From: Glandiceps talaboti
Lineage: Eukaryota; Hemichordata; Enteropneusta; Spengelidae
Assembly (NCBI RefSeq): GCF_964340395.1
Contig: NC_135559.1
Location: 14,729,563 to 14,793,562, forward strand
Length of the DNA stretch: 64,000 bases
Direction: 5' to 3'
Under the pieces are notes generated by a model that worked only from the letters and a program-made list of their open reading frames with translations, did not search any database and was not told where the DNA came from. Shown here one piece after another: positions 1 to 20,120 of this stretch. The translations under genes and the position numbers were made by a program. Numbering within the stretch: the stretch's first letter is position 1; every line of letters begins with the position of its first letter.

Positions 1-153
1 CATTCTGCATTGATGACGTTATGTTATTTCAGAGTTGTAGCGTGAGTTACGCATGCGTATTCTCTACACTGATATTCACCGACAATATGGCTTCAGTTAC
101 TAAGTGATCCACTTTTCATATGCGTTTACATTAAAGGTGAAAACATAGCCTAC

Positions 154-2690
<2,537 letters not shown>

Positions 2691-3471
2691 GATTGAAAAT
2701 CACTTTCGGACGATAAAGCAATGTTCAATCGACGGGAGATGTGAAGAGTTACCGGTATCATGCAATAGTGTTGCCTTCCAAAACCAACCGTGATATAATG
2801 TTGGAAATCTTGGACGAAACCAAGTGTGCTAGTCCGTGGTTACCATTTGTTTACATTTGTAATGAATCCACTTATGACCATATATAAGGAATATCAAGGA
2901 AACTCTCTGTTTATCCACTAGATACTAAATTACATACACTACACCAATAAGATCTTCAGTGTCAAACTGGGCGTGGCCTAACTACTGTCAATCATAACAG
3001 TAGAAGGTAGATTACTAGGCAACATGGCATTAAGTCACATAAGATCAAAGCCGACAATAACTAATATGGTAATTGTGTACATGATTTGTTATGTTTCTAA
3101 GCGATTTGTGTAATACTTATATATATTTTGATATAGATTGCTTGCAATAATTGAGAAGGGCGCTATTGGAATCGAACAAGCTGTCGTATATAAGTGTACT
3201 TTAAAATTCACAAAACTACATGTACAAGAAGAATGAGTTGCACAGATGAATGATTATATTAATTTTAAAAAATGAAGCGACCGTGTACCTCTTCAAACCT
3301 ATCTCTGCTGTTTCTTACAAAAAGCATTACTATACCCATTTACTATCTGCAGAGAAAATTTCCATCTTGTCTGAGATTTCTCTGAATTCATCAGCAAGCT
3401 ATAAAAATGTCAATCTTTGAAACCTTAGTACTATTATTATTAGTGATATACATGCAGCCCACCCTCTCTCG

Positions 3472-3542
<71 letters not shown>

Positions 3543-4702
3543 AGAGAACTGTTTGTCAATATGAACATTTTCCTTAGATTTTCCATATTCATAATAATAC
3601 CATATATTCTATAGGAACGCATTTCAATTCCTGTATTTAAAAAGTAAATAAAAGTAATTTATGATGTATTTCTAAATTCATACCAACAAAAGCCTTCACA
3701 ACTTCTAGCACACTATCGATAGAAAAGTAAAATTTTCTCAAAAATAATCGAATAAAAATTCACATTCTAAAGATTTAAATAAAAAGCAGATTTAAAAGTT
3801 TGTGTTCTCAAATCTGATTATGCAACTGGTGGGTGTTAAGGCCAAATAAAACGTATTTTTCCGATAAACGTCCAGACCCTAGTTTAAGCCATCGATCTTA
3901 AACATGCTTTTACATTCAACAAGGTAAAAATTAATGGCTCCCCAGGGAGGTTCAGGAAGTATAAGGGTTTTGTAGCGTTATAGGTCCGTACCAGGGTTAA
4001 TAAATGTTAAGCGAAACGCAATATAAAAACAGACATTATGGTGTTGTAAAGTATCAGTTGAAGTCTTTAAAATGATTGACATTTAAAACAGGCAACCAAT
4101 GAAGCTGATGCAAGTTTGGGGATATATGTGTGCTGATTTTAGTAACAATAACAATTTCTGCAGTTCTCAGCTGTTCTGAATACGTTACATACGGTCGATA
4201 TAAAGTACTTCGGGAGTTTATATAAAAAAGGAGAATCAACGAGTGGAGTAACAAAGGCACGAATCAATAACTCAGTGGCAGATCTGGGTGAATATTTCCG
4301 AACAACTGCAATACAGTGAAGATGAATTATAGTAAAAATAAGTAATAAAAGGAACGAACATTGCTAAAGAACATTAAAAAAAAGAGATTTTCTTTATCGT
4401 CCATAAGTGCTGCTATATACTTTATCTCCGTCATTCATCAGAAACTTAGCTCAAATATTACAAACTACTCATAAAAAATATAGGAAACGTTGAAGTATTG
4501 ATAGCTCTATCGGCAGTTCCTGTTCTTTGTGTACGAAATCAGACTGTTTGAGAAAAACATTGATCATTAGAAATGGCTTTACCTTGATTGTTATATTCTC
4601 GTAATGTTTACTTTTAAGGATAGGTTTAACGATTGTTTGACTTTTAAGAGTTCAGAATAGTGTAAACTACTCTAGCTCTCGCTCCCTCTCTCATCTTCTC
4701 TT

Positions 4703-4768
<66 letters not shown>

Positions 4769-5696
4769 TCCCCTCCCTCTCTCTCATTGAAGAAAACTTT
4801 TTGGCAACATTTACGTAATTATTTTCTTTAGATTTCCCATACTAGCACGTTAAGTGAAACGCTTCAACGTAATATTTGTAAAAGTGTAAAGTTTCCATTC
4901 CCATTTCTTGAAATCTCGTGTGAAATGTGTTTCTATGTCAAGGCCATAGCACTACTGTGATATGGCCTTGCAAAGCTTAAAACCCCAAGCGCTAGAAATG
5001 TGATATTTGCTATTCTTAATGGACGCGATGTAGTAAAATGTAATAAAAGGGAACAATAATCGATACAGAATAAGACAAGTCCCTCTTAAAATGAATTATG
5101 GAATCCACACACAATGACGAACTTTTCGTTTTAGTATCCGTGTTTTCTTACGTCCTTACGGCAATAAAGATATCACCTTGACAAGTTAAATCAGCCCGCC
5201 TGTTTCTTCTTTAACCACGGTCGCATGCATAAAAATGGTTGCCTACTTATCGATTTAAAGAACGAAAAATCAGAGCATATCATGATCATGTGACTACGTT
5301 GTATTGATTCGACAAACATAAAATACTTCCATAACAGTGCTAAACAAATCCTAACATAAGACGGGTAGAATAGAAACTCCGAAACTGTTATCATGCATAA
5401 AAATTTTCCGATGAATAGCTTAGAATTATAATTTCCTTTTCTTTGATTTTCCACTTCTTTTTATTCTTCAAATATTGATTGGTTAATAAATTACTACAAC
5501 TTATGGCTTTTTGGCTCGCTTTCATATCATTGTTCGGTACAAAGGCTAATGTCAACATCTCTAAGTGCATTGATTTATTGGCATTTCCAATGTTTGGATC
5601 ATACAAGATGTTTGCTTGAAAGCGGCAGTGTAAGTAGGTTACCGTTTTTGGCTAACGTCAAGCATTCACGATCAATCAATCAATCAATCAATCAAT
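2691..5696. other. Gene-poor stretch upstream of the lectin gene
   Basis: No complete gene is visible. It contains two long CT tracts (3466-3537 and about 4690-4790). A short minus-strand stretch at 4054-4260 includes NLHQLHWLPV, a phrase typical of the C-terminal half of LINE reverse transcriptases, and is probably a small retrotransposon relic. The rest is AT-rich sequence without recognisable coding signal. The lectin promoter should lie just above 2690, but no clear TATA box or initiator stands out. Confidence 0.5.
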
Positions 5697-7277
5697 TATT
5701 ATTATTATTATTGTTATTATTTTAATTTCTTAGAAAACGCACTACACATACGTCACAGTGCGATGTACAGAAGCTCTAAAAAGAATATGCAAAATTTAAA
5801 AATACACAGTGCAAGTGGTAGGGTAAAGAACACACAGTCCTGCGGTGAAATAAATGAACAGCAAAGCAAAAACGAATCAATGATAGTACATATTAAAAAG
5901 ATAGGTTTTCAAACCGCGTTTAAAAGACTCAACATTCCTTGCAGTACGAATCTCTACAGGTAACATATTCCACAGTGATGGCGCGCAAACTGAAAAGGCT
6001 CTCTGGCCGTATGTCTTACTGAATGTACCGCGGGTGGAATCAGACGTAACTTGTCTGCAGAGCGGAGATCTCTAGAAGGAACATACTGCTCTATCAGCTC
6101 TGTCAAATACACTGGTGCAAAGCCTCTAATTACTTTAAAAGTAATTAACATAACCTTGAACTTAATACGTGCTTCTACTGGCAGCCAATGTAAATCAACT
6201 AATACAGGTGTAATATGGTCAAATTTACGGGACCGACTAACTAAACGTGCTGCAGCGTTTTGAAGAGATTGCAAACGGTGAAGCTGATCTTTGTTAATTC
6301 CATACAAGAGACTATTACAATAATCTAACTGAGTTGTTACAAATGCGTGGATCAATGTCTCGGTAGTGTCCTGATCGAGAAGTTTACGGATCTTGCCAAT
6401 TCTGTATAATGAGTAGTGGGCTTTTCTACAAACTTGGTTTATGTGATCGGACATAGCACCATTCCTGTTTAAAATCATGCCAAGATTACGGACCGAGTTC
6501 GAAGGGATAATATCAGTGTCACCGATCCTTAGGCTAGACAGTTCCTTTGCATCAGGTTTCAAGCTTTACGAGAAATGGACAACTTCCGTTTTGTCATCGT
6601 TCAGAATGAGTAGATTTGACTTCATCCAGCCACGTACATCGTCGATACATTCCTCGAGAGAGGTACGTACATCATCTGGTTGCCTACAAACAACATAGAC
6701 TTCGGAGTCGTCGGCATACATCATACAATCCAGACCATGACCTTCGATGATATCCTCCAAAGGTGATGTATAAAGTGTGAAAAGGATTGGCCCAAGTACC
6801 GATCCCTGTGGAACACCGTACTTCATTGTCGAACTGGTCGATGTTACATTGCCGACTTTGACACACTGATTGCGATCTGACAGATATGATCGGAACCAGG
6901 ACAGAACGGTGCCAGTTATGCCGAATCTTGATTGCAGTCTGTTTAATAGAATGTCATGATCGATCGTATCGAACGCAGCCGACAAATCCAACATGATGAG
7001 AACGACGTCCATTTTATCGTTTAGGGCACGCATGATGTCATTATGCACCCGCAATAGGGCTGTTTCGGTGCTGTGATTAGGACGATATGCACTTTGGCGC
7101 TTTGCGAATAGATTAAACCTGGTAAGATGGCTATGTAGTTGTTGTGCAACAATTCTTTCAAGAACTTTTGAAAGAAATGGAAGATTTGACACTGGTCTAT
7201 AACTCTTCAGCATATTCTTGTCAAGGTCCGGTTTTTTCAGGAGTGGCCGAATAATGGCGGATTTGAAGTGAGATGGG

Positions 7278-7285
<8 letters not shown>
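5697..7285 (-). mobile_element. 5'-truncated, decayed CR1-like LINE
   Basis: The minus strand encodes about 440 residues of non-LTR reverse transcriptase from 7285 down to about 5890. Visible motifs are [13 protein letters not shown] (catalytic Asp of motif A), [22 protein letters not shown] (the YADD box) and, in the C-terminal thumb region, LVDLHWLPVEARIKFK. The frame is broken by an in-frame TAA at 6566-6568. A one-base shift near 6025-6030 follows, after which the expected ending (SVCAPSLWN then LPVEIRTARN) appears in another frame. The 3' end is a short ATT repeat at 5697-5722, bounded by CAAT repeats. The 5' part, including any endonuclease, is absent, so the copy cannot be autonomous. 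Confidence 0.88.
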
Positions 7286-7336
<51 letters not shown>

Positions 7337-7480
7337 GTCAGTCAGTCAGTCAGTCAGTCAAAATATTGATAGAATGTTAGAGTCTCTCCCTGAAGGCATC
7401 CAGTGCATTATTAATTGTGGGTTTCTGTCGTAGCTCAAGTGGAAATTTGTTCCAAATGAAATACTCTGCGCGGCACGTGA
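7282..7480 (-). mobile_element. 3' fragment of a second LINE with tetranucleotide tail
   Basis: The minus strand from about 7470 to a TAA at 7377-7379 reads RAEYFIWNKFPLELRQKP and ends NALDAFRERL, the typical end of a non-LTR retrotransposon ORF2. It is followed at once by GACT and then GATT repeats (7282-7362), which abut the truncated 5' end of the neighbouring LINE. Nothing further 5' in the element could be recognised. Confidence 0.65.
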
Positions 7481-7697
7481 GAAAACACGTCACCATAGGA
7501 ATTAAGTCTATCATAGATTTCAAACAGTAAAATATCTGTGCGATGACCGAAGTGTACGGAGATTAGGTCATGGTACGTAGAAGTTTATAAGTGTCACGTC
7601 GATGTAAGCTTATAAATCAAAAACACACTAGTACTAAAACAATGTAAGCGTGTACACGATATATTTGGAGCAAACGAAGGTAAATTATCCACAGGAA

Positions 7698-10294
<2,597 letters not shown>

Positions 10295-11346
10295 CGTGAT
10301 AGTATGTCCTTTCCGCACGAATCAATGGCCGGGGGAGACATAGATAGTATCTCCCGTCTGCATGTGACCCCGTGTGATATGACCCCGCGATATGACCGAT
10401 GTGTCAACCCAACTGGGTCATGGATGACATGTTGCAAAACATTTGCATATCAAGTTACAAACACGGACTTGGTCTCTTTTGTTTTATTTACATTTTTTTC
10501 AAGTTGGAAAACATGGTAAAGTTGCATTTTTTAAGACTGACAAAATAAGTATTCTTTTGTCGCCCATATGGCTACCTTAAAGGGGAGCACCACTCCGGGA
10601 AAATAAAACATTTTCGTAAACTCTTGGTTCTGGAAAATAATTTCATAATTTCACTTCACATAAATATAACGCGATTGCTAAAAACAAAAAACAAAAAAAA
10701 CAACAACATCAAATTGAATGTTGTATCACATTCATTGTTCTGTGACTGCCATAGCGCTGATCCAGTGTTGCCTTATGGGATAGGAGTCAGTTGATATGTA
10801 TATGTATTACGACCAACTAATATTCACGATTCCCAAATACTGCATACATCTATATCTATAAACATAAAACTTTGCAGACATTTTCAAGGAGTATTTATTT
10901 CCAATTTGGCAAAGTGTTTTTTTTTCAATGGATACACAATCCATATTGTGCAATTCCAAGTTCAAGGGAAACAGAAAAGTACGTTTTTAAAGTGCCTATT
11001 CACATGCAAATGGCACGTTTTCATTGCTCTTTCCTTGCTACCGCTCGGCCAATATACGTGTTAGGAAGGTACTTATATACAAAGAAAGTACAACACTGAG
11101 AGAAGCCAACGTTTTATGTTACTTTGTGACCCCGGTTTGTGACTCAGCTGAGGTATACGATGACTATTGTTTTCTACTTGTTTGTTCTTTTATTTAATTT
11201 TTTACAACTTCAATGTGAAGTATATTCCAAGTTTTTATTTTGAGCCACCTAGCAAACGTAAATTCAAAGATTAATTAGCTGTTCGTGATATTGTTATTAT
11301 ACAAATGTATTAATGGTACATCCCAAAAAGTACATCTGATTCAACC

Positions 11347-11472
11347 GGTGGTGGTGGTGGTGGCGGCGGTGGTGGTGGTGGTGGTGGTGGTGGTGGTGGT
11401 GGTGGTGGTGGTGGTGGTGGTGGTGGTGGTGGTGGTGGTGGTGGTGGTGGTGGTGGTGGTGGTGGCGGCGGT

Positions 11473-11503
<31 letters not shown>

Positions 11504-11510
11504 ACGATGT

Positions 11511-11601
<91 letters not shown>

Positions 11602-11655
11602 GTGAAATGAAGTGATGTGGTGTGGTGTGGTGTGGTGTGGTGTGGTGTGGTGTAC
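11347..11655. repeat. Compound trinucleotide tract (GGT)n(GGC)n(GAC)n(GAT)n plus GTGGT repeats
   Basis: GGT repeats run about 115 bases, change to GGC, then GAC, then GAT for about 90 bases, and end in degenerate GAAGT and GTGGT repeats. Both strands stay open (poly-Val/Met one way, poly-Pro/Ser the other). No splice or family evidence supports a protein. Confidence 0.95.
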
Positions 11656-12857
11656 TTTACTGTGGTGCGATACGAACTCATGTTATGGTATGTTCTAGTC
11701 ATCTTTGCAAAGGGTCTTTACAGTAAGCATTTGGTTACACATACCAACGCAATAGTAGGTCGTGCTCGTAGAATATATATGTGCTTGGGTTAACAACCAC
11801 ACAGTTTTACGATTTTATTTATGATCGTCAACCAGCAATGCACTAAACAATCGTATCCAGCTGCAGTGTGGTCATACAGAAAAACGCCTTCTTTCATCGC
11901 GTGGTCATCGCGTTTTCCATATCCGGCGACTCTGTGTCCCTATCACCCATCTTAGGTGAATTTCAAGATTTCCAGAGAAGTCTTCAGTTCCAACTTGGAG
12001 GTCTCCCAATTCAAAGTATATCAGGTATGTGTATATTTCAGTCCGACTGAGTAGACCGACACGTCCGTATGTATAAACAGACTAGAAAGATGTTGTTATA
12101 ATGTGGATACGGAATGGAATTTTGGAGACAATGTCGTCAGTTTTAAGTCTAATTTTTAACATCAATTCATAAACCGGGTTTATTGCTTTCATTCCTACCC
12201 AAAATAGAAATATTTTGTTCTAAAAATTACTGACGGACAAGAAATTTGTGTTTGATGTTTTGGCGGGAAAATGTCTGGTGCAGGAGAGATTATACATGCT
12301 TTGTGTGGATCGCATTATTGTAGCCATTCTTCTGTTCTGCCCCGGTTCTCCTACAGCAGCACTGGAATATTTCTTTGGTGCATCTTGATAACTGCTTAAA
12401 TGCATCATGCACAGGCCTTTTTAGTGTAAAATGGAGATGTCGTGGCAGGTCTTTATATTTTAGGTCAGCTTGAGAGTGCCGTAAATCTCGTCGTCACAAT
12501 AAAGTTTATGTTTCTTTGTATACTTTTACAAGGCAAGGTTAAAACAACGGCCATTTTTACATTATTCGAGACTGCTTTTGAGAGAGAAATGCTTATTACA
12601 TTATAGGGGTATATCAGATTTAGTTTCCTTTACACTTACCCCTTGCTATAAACTAAGACGACCAGACAAAATTGTATGGTGGTCTGAGCTTTAAACTTAT
12701 TTTTACCAATCATTTCGGTACCATGTCCTCATCATACAGATACCATCCACCCAATTATCTCCTTTACTTAGACGTATTTAATTATTCTAAGTTATGCCTT
12801 TAATTTATTTAATTTTGAAGGGGGCAACGTAAAACTGGCATGGATCCTTGCCTTCAC

Positions 12858-13310
<453 letters not shown>

Positions 13311-14404
13311 AAAAAGTTGACATGGCGAATTGAAAAACAAGGACAGCTGGTAAGGTCTACTAATATATAAACTAAGGAATTGACATGAAACATAAAGATA
13401 TCCTAGCACCATATATTCAAAGATAAAATAATTAAGAGCAAGGAATGGTGCATGTCATATATTAGACTTCCTGCTGTGTACTTTTAGCAGTAAAATCACT
13501 CATAGATTGGCAACATAAAATTATCTGTCAAAACAGGAGAAACTTGATACTGAAATGGCTTTTAAAAAATCTTCCATTCGTGCAAATGACATTAACCAAC
13601 TCGTTAAAAGCAACTAAAAATGGTGGTATCTACTAGTGGCTAGAACAAGTTCAGGTTCAAGTCACATCTTCGTAAAATGTAGTTTGTTTGGTAGATCTAT
13701 TTTGATGATGCATTCCACTTTTCATCGAATATCAACACATATGGCAATAGAACGATTTCTAATGATCACCATGTTTCGTCTCCCCCCCCCCCCGTCCGTC
13801 CTCACTGTGCCACCATTTACATGTAATGTACTAATGTTGTGGTCGTTGTGTTCAAAGATCTGAGATGAGTCTCTGTTCTACGTACAGGGTATGCCTTTGA
13901 TTTGAATATGAAGATCTCGCCATCGCGACCGATCACGTCGTGAGTTGCAAGATATATTCAAAACAAACGGATAACCTCTAGACCATGTGCGACCATATCC
14001 ATTCTCGATACAATTTCACTAGAATGAGTACACAAATCAAAAAGAAACTCAATATTCATGAACTGGTAAAATTTCTATTGTCACTGAGCGAAAATATATG
14101 TGCCCTTAGAACCCGCAATAAATTTTCTCTTCTTACTTAACGAAAATATATGTGCCCTCAGAACCCGCCAATCCTACTCACTACAGTTTATCACTTCCAT
14201 AATGTAACATTTAGGTCGAGTGCCTCATAAACATGCACAGAAACTCGTAAAGTTTTCCTCTTTCGTTTAATGGACCTAATTAATTTAAATGGTAGAGCTT
14301 GTAGAAAGTAAAATGCATCTAACTCCTAAAACTAAAGTTTACGGTATAAAAACTAAGGAGAAGTTGCACGTCCTTGACTCGGACACTATGCACTAGTTCT
14401 CATA

Positions 14405-14534
14405 TAGTCTCGACTGCCCGGACTCTCGCCGCTGGGGGCTATATTATGACATCACCCAGACATCTGGGTCCGGAGTTTGGGTGGACTATACGTAGTTGAG
14501 CCCCCAGCGGTGAGAGATTGGGTAACCGAGACTA
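14405..14534. mobile_element. Small inverted-repeat element (AGTCTCGG family), copy 1
   Basis: The left end reads ATAGTCTCGACTGCCCGG and the right end reads, in reverse complement, ATAGTCTCGGTTACCCAAT. Inside these, GCCGCTGGGGGCT on the left pairs with AGCCCCCAGCGG on the right. The 130-base unit is a MITE-like fold-back. A relative with the same tips is at 25510-25792. Confidence 0.7.
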
Positions 14535-14921
14535 TAGTTCTGACATCTGAGATAACTTGGAATGACAAAGATCTAGATTTTATAGACTGGAGACTATTCA
14601 TTAGCTTTCGGTGAATCTAGCGATCTTGGAATATTTGCTAGATTTTTCTTTGCGAAAAGAAATGCTGCTGTCGGCTGTTCTGTTCTCTTTTTAGTTTTCT
14701 TTTTGCCCTTCCCTCTAATTACCATTTGCGTATGTTTGTTAATGCTTTGTTTCCTCCTCTGTGTTCTGTTTATCAGCTGTCTAGTTTAGATTGTTTTTTT
14801 TTCGTTTGGTTGTTTTATTCGACAGGAAGTGTTCTTTATTTTTTTCAAATTTAATTTTACGTAGTTATTTCAGTTCATTTTTTGTATGTGTATTATTAAA
14901 CAGGGATAAAAGTGACCAAAC

Positions 14922-17595
<2,674 letters not shown>

Positions 17596-17811
17596 TGATC
17601 ACAAGCTGCCAATACGAAAAGCTGCGATAGTGGAAATCGGGCTTCCGGCTAACCAAAAGAAACACATTCAAACTAAAACTATTAATACGTGTATGTTTTA
17701 CAGCATCCCATTTCTTATTTTCTTTTTAAAATAACTTTTAGTCATTATTTGTCTGTTCGAATTCGTTTTTAGTATCCTGATGAAGGCTCCAGTGTAAATC
17801 CGAAACGTTGA

Positions 17812-17817
17812 AATAAA
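17812..17817 (+). promoter_or_regulatory. Polyadenylation signal for SDR copy B
   Basis: AATAAA 217 bases after the stop codon, the first canonical signal downstream. Confidence 0.6.
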
Positions 17818-18785
17818 GATTTTAACAGTTGAAGTCGTGTCTTGTTTACTTACTTACAAACAACCACAAATTTAGTTTTCGGTTGTCACCTGTGGGCCAC
17901 CGTACAAACCCTAGTTCAATCCTCAAGACGTTTATGCTATGCTACATGGCAGGTGTCATCATTTTGGTAGGTGGACTGAACCCTGCTTCATAACAAAACT
18001 CAACAAATATTATTGTAACATATTGATGTCAACTAACTGTAGGGTGGCGTTAACTAACTGTAGGGTGGCGTTAACTTAATGTAGGGTGGCGTTAACTTAC
18101 GTACTTTATGGCGGCGTTAACGTCTCTGAAGACTTACTTGATCTCGGATCGTATATTTTGTGGGACCTACCCGTACATCCAGCGTTTACACTATCGTTGT
18201 TAAATTATATTTTAAATACCCACATACCCAACGAAGACATTGTGTGCTACAAGATGTCTGCCATGTTGGTCACAAGGCGATAATGTCATCAAATCTCACC
18301 ATTTCTCTCACGACTTTGCAAAATTGCCCCACTTTTTTCGAATTTCCTTTAAAACAACCTTTAAGGCAAGCAATTAAAAACTAGGTTGGGTCGGGTTGCC
18401 GGTACCAAACAATGGTTTTTTGTTTTGGCCTAACAAATCGTATCCGAAGTTTAGACCCGACGTTACTTTATAGTGACTTTACATATCCATAGGTTTTATG
18501 GACATTAACCAAAACAAATTTATTTTCATTCGAAGTTATTTTTGATAGTATATCATGTACTTTATTGATTTTTTTTCAAACGATACCAATAGACTCGTCA
18601 CTCCGTTATTCAATCGTCACTACGTATGTATATTTTTTCAGCGCAGATATAGGCCCTACAATTGATATTGTCATCATGATAGATGTGAATAAAGATTTGA
18701 ATTGATGAGGTCTGATGACAGGTAGCCATTTTTTAGTTAAACAGTCACCGGCACCACTCCCTGACATTACGAATACAATCGATAG

Positions 18786-18925
<140 letters not shown>

Positions 18926-19263
18926 GACAAGATTCGCATCACCCACACTCGTACTCACCTAAGGCTAGCTACACACAACTTGTATACTTTTGTTGGTTTT
19001 CAAATCATGAGCAAAATATGATTTCGTGACAACTTCTCACCCTCATTTTTTCATGCCCCGCCCATTGTCCCCCTCCCCCTTGGCAGGCTACGTACATCTC
19101 TCGCAGGGAAATTTTTATACAAAATTATACGTCCCCCGACGGTCTCTCTGCTGATCAAAACCTAAACAGTCAGTCGTCTTGTTTGTGTCATGACCCAGGT
19201 CAAAACCTACAAATCTATAGAAATAGCGCCAACTAGCGGTAAACTATACTATTGCGCCGACAG

Positions 19264-19409
19264 CCAATCAAAAGAACAATATTATATGACGTCATGAATC
19301 TTAGCCAATCAATGTATTGTACGCCATATTTGAATCAGCACAACAGCTTTACATGTAAACGCTAGCTTCGCTGTTGTATACCCTATTCATTTGATCTCAG
19401 AGATTTGAA
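19264..19409 (+). promoter_or_regulatory. Kinesin promoter: two CCAAT boxes, CRE and CHR-like elements
   Basis: Two same-strand CCAAT boxes (19264-19268 and 19305-19309, both inside AGCCAATC) flank a perfect CRE palindrome TGACGTCA (19287-19294). TTTGAA, the core of the cell-cycle homology region, occurs at 19329-19334 and 19404-19409. Repeated NF-Y sites upstream of a CHR are the known layout of G2/M promoters, which fits a mitotic kinesin. A strong donor (AAG|GTAAGA at 19440/19441) follows, consistent with a non-coding first exon. The transcription start itself cannot be seen. Confidence 0.6.
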
Positions 19410-20120
19410 CAGTTAAATTCGTTCGAGAGATATAAATAAGGTAAGACGACTTCTTAACTGATCATGATACAAGGAATGGCTTTATTCTACCGTGTATGTG
19501 TTGTTGGCGTCGCGACAAATACATGTGTATTGGAAACAACACCAATCACAGAGTGAAAGTTTGTAAACCCCTTTACTGTTGTCAGTGTTGAATCAATGAA
19601 TGTCAAGGGTACAGTACAGCTAGCTGCGATAATTGTAGCGTTCGGTGTGGTATTGAGTGTTTTTCCTATAATAGCTTGTTTTCTTTATAAAGTGTTTAAC
19701 TGGGAAACGAAATCTACAATTCTAGTCCTGCTTGCATACGGAGTAATCCGGGACTCGATTCTGACAATTGTCCCTCCATTAGGATTGTGTCAGTAATATA
19801 GACCCGCGCAGCGTCTGCAAGCAGGACTAGACTATATCATTTACATCAATGAGAACTTACAGGTTGGGCAATCAGTCGAGTCGAATCGAAACGGATCAGG
19901 ACAGAGTGTGTCGGCATAGATGTTACCTGATCTCCCCTAAAGCTAAATACATCCATGCTTTCAGTAACTATAAACCCCTTCAAGAGTTTCAGAAAACACA
20001 GGAGAAAATCAGTTTGTTGCCAAATAGATAAATCAAACATAATGATAATTATTCATTATTTTCATCATATATTGTTCAACAGAGATTATTTTACGGTATT
20101 ACTATTGATTTACAAATCTA

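Noticed and set aside
11285-11702. Poly-Val/Met and poly-Pro/Ser open frames
   Set aside because: Produced by the trinucleotide tract on both strands; no flanking coding signal.
17775-17812. Possible second hammerhead (CTGATGA ... CGAAAC) after SDR copy B
   Set aside because: The two core blocks are present, but no pairing stem I or stem III can be drawn. It may be a relic of a Penelope-like 3' end.
19596-19796. 66-residue open frame with hydrophobic segments
   Set aside because: Its end lies in an inverted repeat (TAGTCCTGCTTGCA and its complement) and it sits in the kinesin 5' intron; no family or splice support.
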